Part shown: positions 5,471-6,430 of the stretch, one piece after another
Layout: every line of letters begins with the position of its first letter
Numbering within the stretch: position 1 is the stretch's first letter
Assembly: GCA_902774165.1 (NCBI GenBank)
Contig: CACYHJ010000153.1
Location: 1-6,430 of the forward strand
Direction of reading: 5' to 3'
Length of the DNA: 6,430 nucleotides
DNA from: Oscillospiraceae bacterium
GTDB lineage: Bacteria; Bacillota; Clostridia; Oscillospirales; Acutalibacteraceae
Made by a program: the position numbers and the translations under genes
The notes under the pieces: model-generated
Told to the model about the DNA's origin: nothing
The model's database searches: none
The model's input: only the letters and a program-made list of their open reading frames with translations

Positions 5471-6430
5471 TCAGAATTTGTTTGTCAGAAAATCAATCCC
5501 GTACTTCAGGATAAACACGTTGGAATTCTGAGACTTATACTCCTCGGGGATGGCGACAGTCGAAGCCGCGTCGTCGGAATACTTGGTGATTGAGAAATCA
5601 ACGGACTTGTCCTTCAGATTCTTTGCGGTGATCTTCGCAAGCGTACCGTCGGCAAAGAAATAGAACTTTGCGCCTCTTCTCGACGCCACAGTATAAGGAA
5701 TATCCTTAATGGTCTCTTCGGTGAGCTTGCAGTCCTCAAAGACGTTGAACTCCGGCACGGCAATCGCTTTCACGAAATCACGGACGCTCTGAGCGGAGAA
5801 GCCGAGGATTTTCTGGGAGAACGCGGCGCCGAACTGGGTATATTCCTTGTTCTCGTCATTGATCACATAGATACTGCCCTCTCTGTCGACGAGCACGCCG
5901 AAGCCCTTGAGCAGGTCGTTGGACTTGATGTAGCAGTTCACGCCGTCGCAGGCAACGACATAGACGGTGCCGTCGGTGGCCTTCAGCTTGAGATAAAACT
6001 CCTCACAGAGGGGCTCGGTGAGCTCCAGCGGATTGGTGGTGGGAGCCGCCGTGGTGGGAGCCGCCGTGGTGGGAGCCGCCGTGGGCTCAGAGGAAGGCGC
6101 TTCGGTGGTGGGCGCTTCCGTCGTGGTGGGAACGGGCATCTTTGCCGCCTGCTCGATCACTTCCTGAACGGTGTTCAGCTTCGCGGCGACGCGCAGCGCC
6201 CAGCGGCCGTCCGCGGCGTTGACCCTGCCGTTTTCATCGATATCGCCGAAAATCATGCCGGCGGGAAGATATCTGGGCGTCTTGACCCACTCGATCTTCG
6301 CGGCCAGACGGAGAATGAATCTCGCGTCGGCGGAATTGAGCACCATGTCGTGGTTCATGTCCGCCGCGACGCTGTAATAATCGCCGCTGTGCGGGGAGGT
6401 GGTCAGCGAATCGCTGATGGGCGTATATTC
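5471..6430 (-). CDS. Dockerin protein with C-terminal module of unknown function, N-terminus outside window
   Basis: The frame is open to the right edge, so the start lies beyond 6430 and 319 residues are visible. A dockerin spans in-window residues 22-86, with loops D24-N26-D28...D35 and D63-D65-N67...D74. It is followed by an A/P/T linker (about 98-134) containing three PTTAA-type units, and a 185-residue C-terminal module. The module has FYLKLKATDGTVYVV (145-159), a two-cysteine segment (C161 and C166), IYVINDENKEYTQF (187-200) and a late VAIPEEY. This succession resembles the C-terminal module of the next gene, so I read the two as diverged paralogues; the function is unknown. The first 21 visible residues (EYTPISDSLT...) are polar and not a signal peptide, so more protein lies upstream. 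An internal ATG at 6358 should not be taken as the start: it lies inside the first calcium loop. The stop at 5471 is 42 nt from the next start. Confidence 0.8.
   Translation of the reverse strand, partial: EYTPISDSLTTSPHSGDYYSVAADMNHDMVLNSADARFILRLAAKIEWVKTPRYLPAGMIFGDIDENGRVNAADGRWALRVAAKLNTVQEVIEQAAKMPVPTTTEAPTTEAPSSEPTAAPTTAAPTTAAPTTNPLELTEPLCEEFYLKLKATDGTVYVVACDGVNCYIKSNDLLKGFGVLVDREGSIYVINDENKEYTQFGAAFSQKILGFSAQSVRDFVKAIAVPEFNVFEDCKLTEETIKDIPYTVASRRGAKFYFFADGTLAKITAKNLKDKSVDFSITKYSDDAASTVAIPEEYKSQNSNVFILKYGIDFLTNKF
6036..6080 (-). repeat. Three perfect 15-bp tandem repeats in a linker
   Basis: GTGGTGGGAGCCGCC is repeated without change at 6036-6050, 6051-6065 and 6066-6080, followed by a partial copy. 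It encodes Ala/Pro/Thr units (PTTAA) in the linker of the 5' truncated dockerin gene. Identical copies suggest recent duplication, in contrast with the partly diverged PTSEE array. Confidence 0.95.

Noticed and set aside
1746..6430. Classical cellulosome gene cluster
   Set aside because: No cellulase, xylanase, carbohydrate-binding module or multi-cohesin scaffold is visible; the single recognised enzyme acts on peptidoglycan.

Overview
The window looks like a chromosomal segment from an anaerobic gut-type Firmicute (Clostridia, probably Ruminococcaceae/Oscillospiraceae). The evidence is purine-rich Shine-Dalgarno sites, a MutS2 homologue, a clostridial-style DtxR-family regulator, and several secreted proteins with type I-like dockerins and Pro/Thr/Glu linkers. 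Base composition looks moderately GC-rich, with AT-rich intergenic regions. The genus is inferred from these traits, not shown by any marker gene.

Left part (1-1304, minus strand): the 5' end of mutS2, which runs off the left edge, lies 42 nt downstream of a complete cytosolic glycerophosphodiester phosphodiesterase gene. The two probably form an operon. The 115-nt AT-rich gap 1190-1304 separates them from a divergent plus-strand gene for a DtxR/MntR-family metal-dependent repressor (1305-1676). That gene has a near-consensus sigma-A promoter (TTGATA, 17 nt, TATAAT), a 20-bp near-perfect palindrome over the predicted transcription start, and a Rho-independent terminator at 1711-1745.

Right part (1746-6430, minus strand): four consecutive genes for exported dockerin proteins, transcribed right to left. 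In order they are (a) a 5'-truncated protein with a C-terminal module of unknown function, (b) a protein of the same layout with a long PTSEE-repeat linker, (c) a protein with both a dockerin and a single cohesin-like domain, and (d) a dockerin-bearing GH25 muramidase. In b-d the order is signal peptide, dockerin, Pro/Thr-rich linker, functional module, so the dockerin is N-terminal. In (a) the dockerin also precedes the linker and module, but its N-terminus is outside the window. Spacing is 42, 142 and 34 nt with no clear minus-strand terminator between genes, so co-transcription is plausible.

The working idea is a small, apparently non-cellulolytic cohesin-dockerin system. The cohesin protein could act as an adaptor that displays a peptidoglycan hydrolase and two related accessory proteins at the cell surface. 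This is inference: no binding pair can be proven from sequence alone. No tRNA, rRNA, CRISPR array, insertion sequence or phage gene was seen, and no gene-free stretch exceeds 300 nt.
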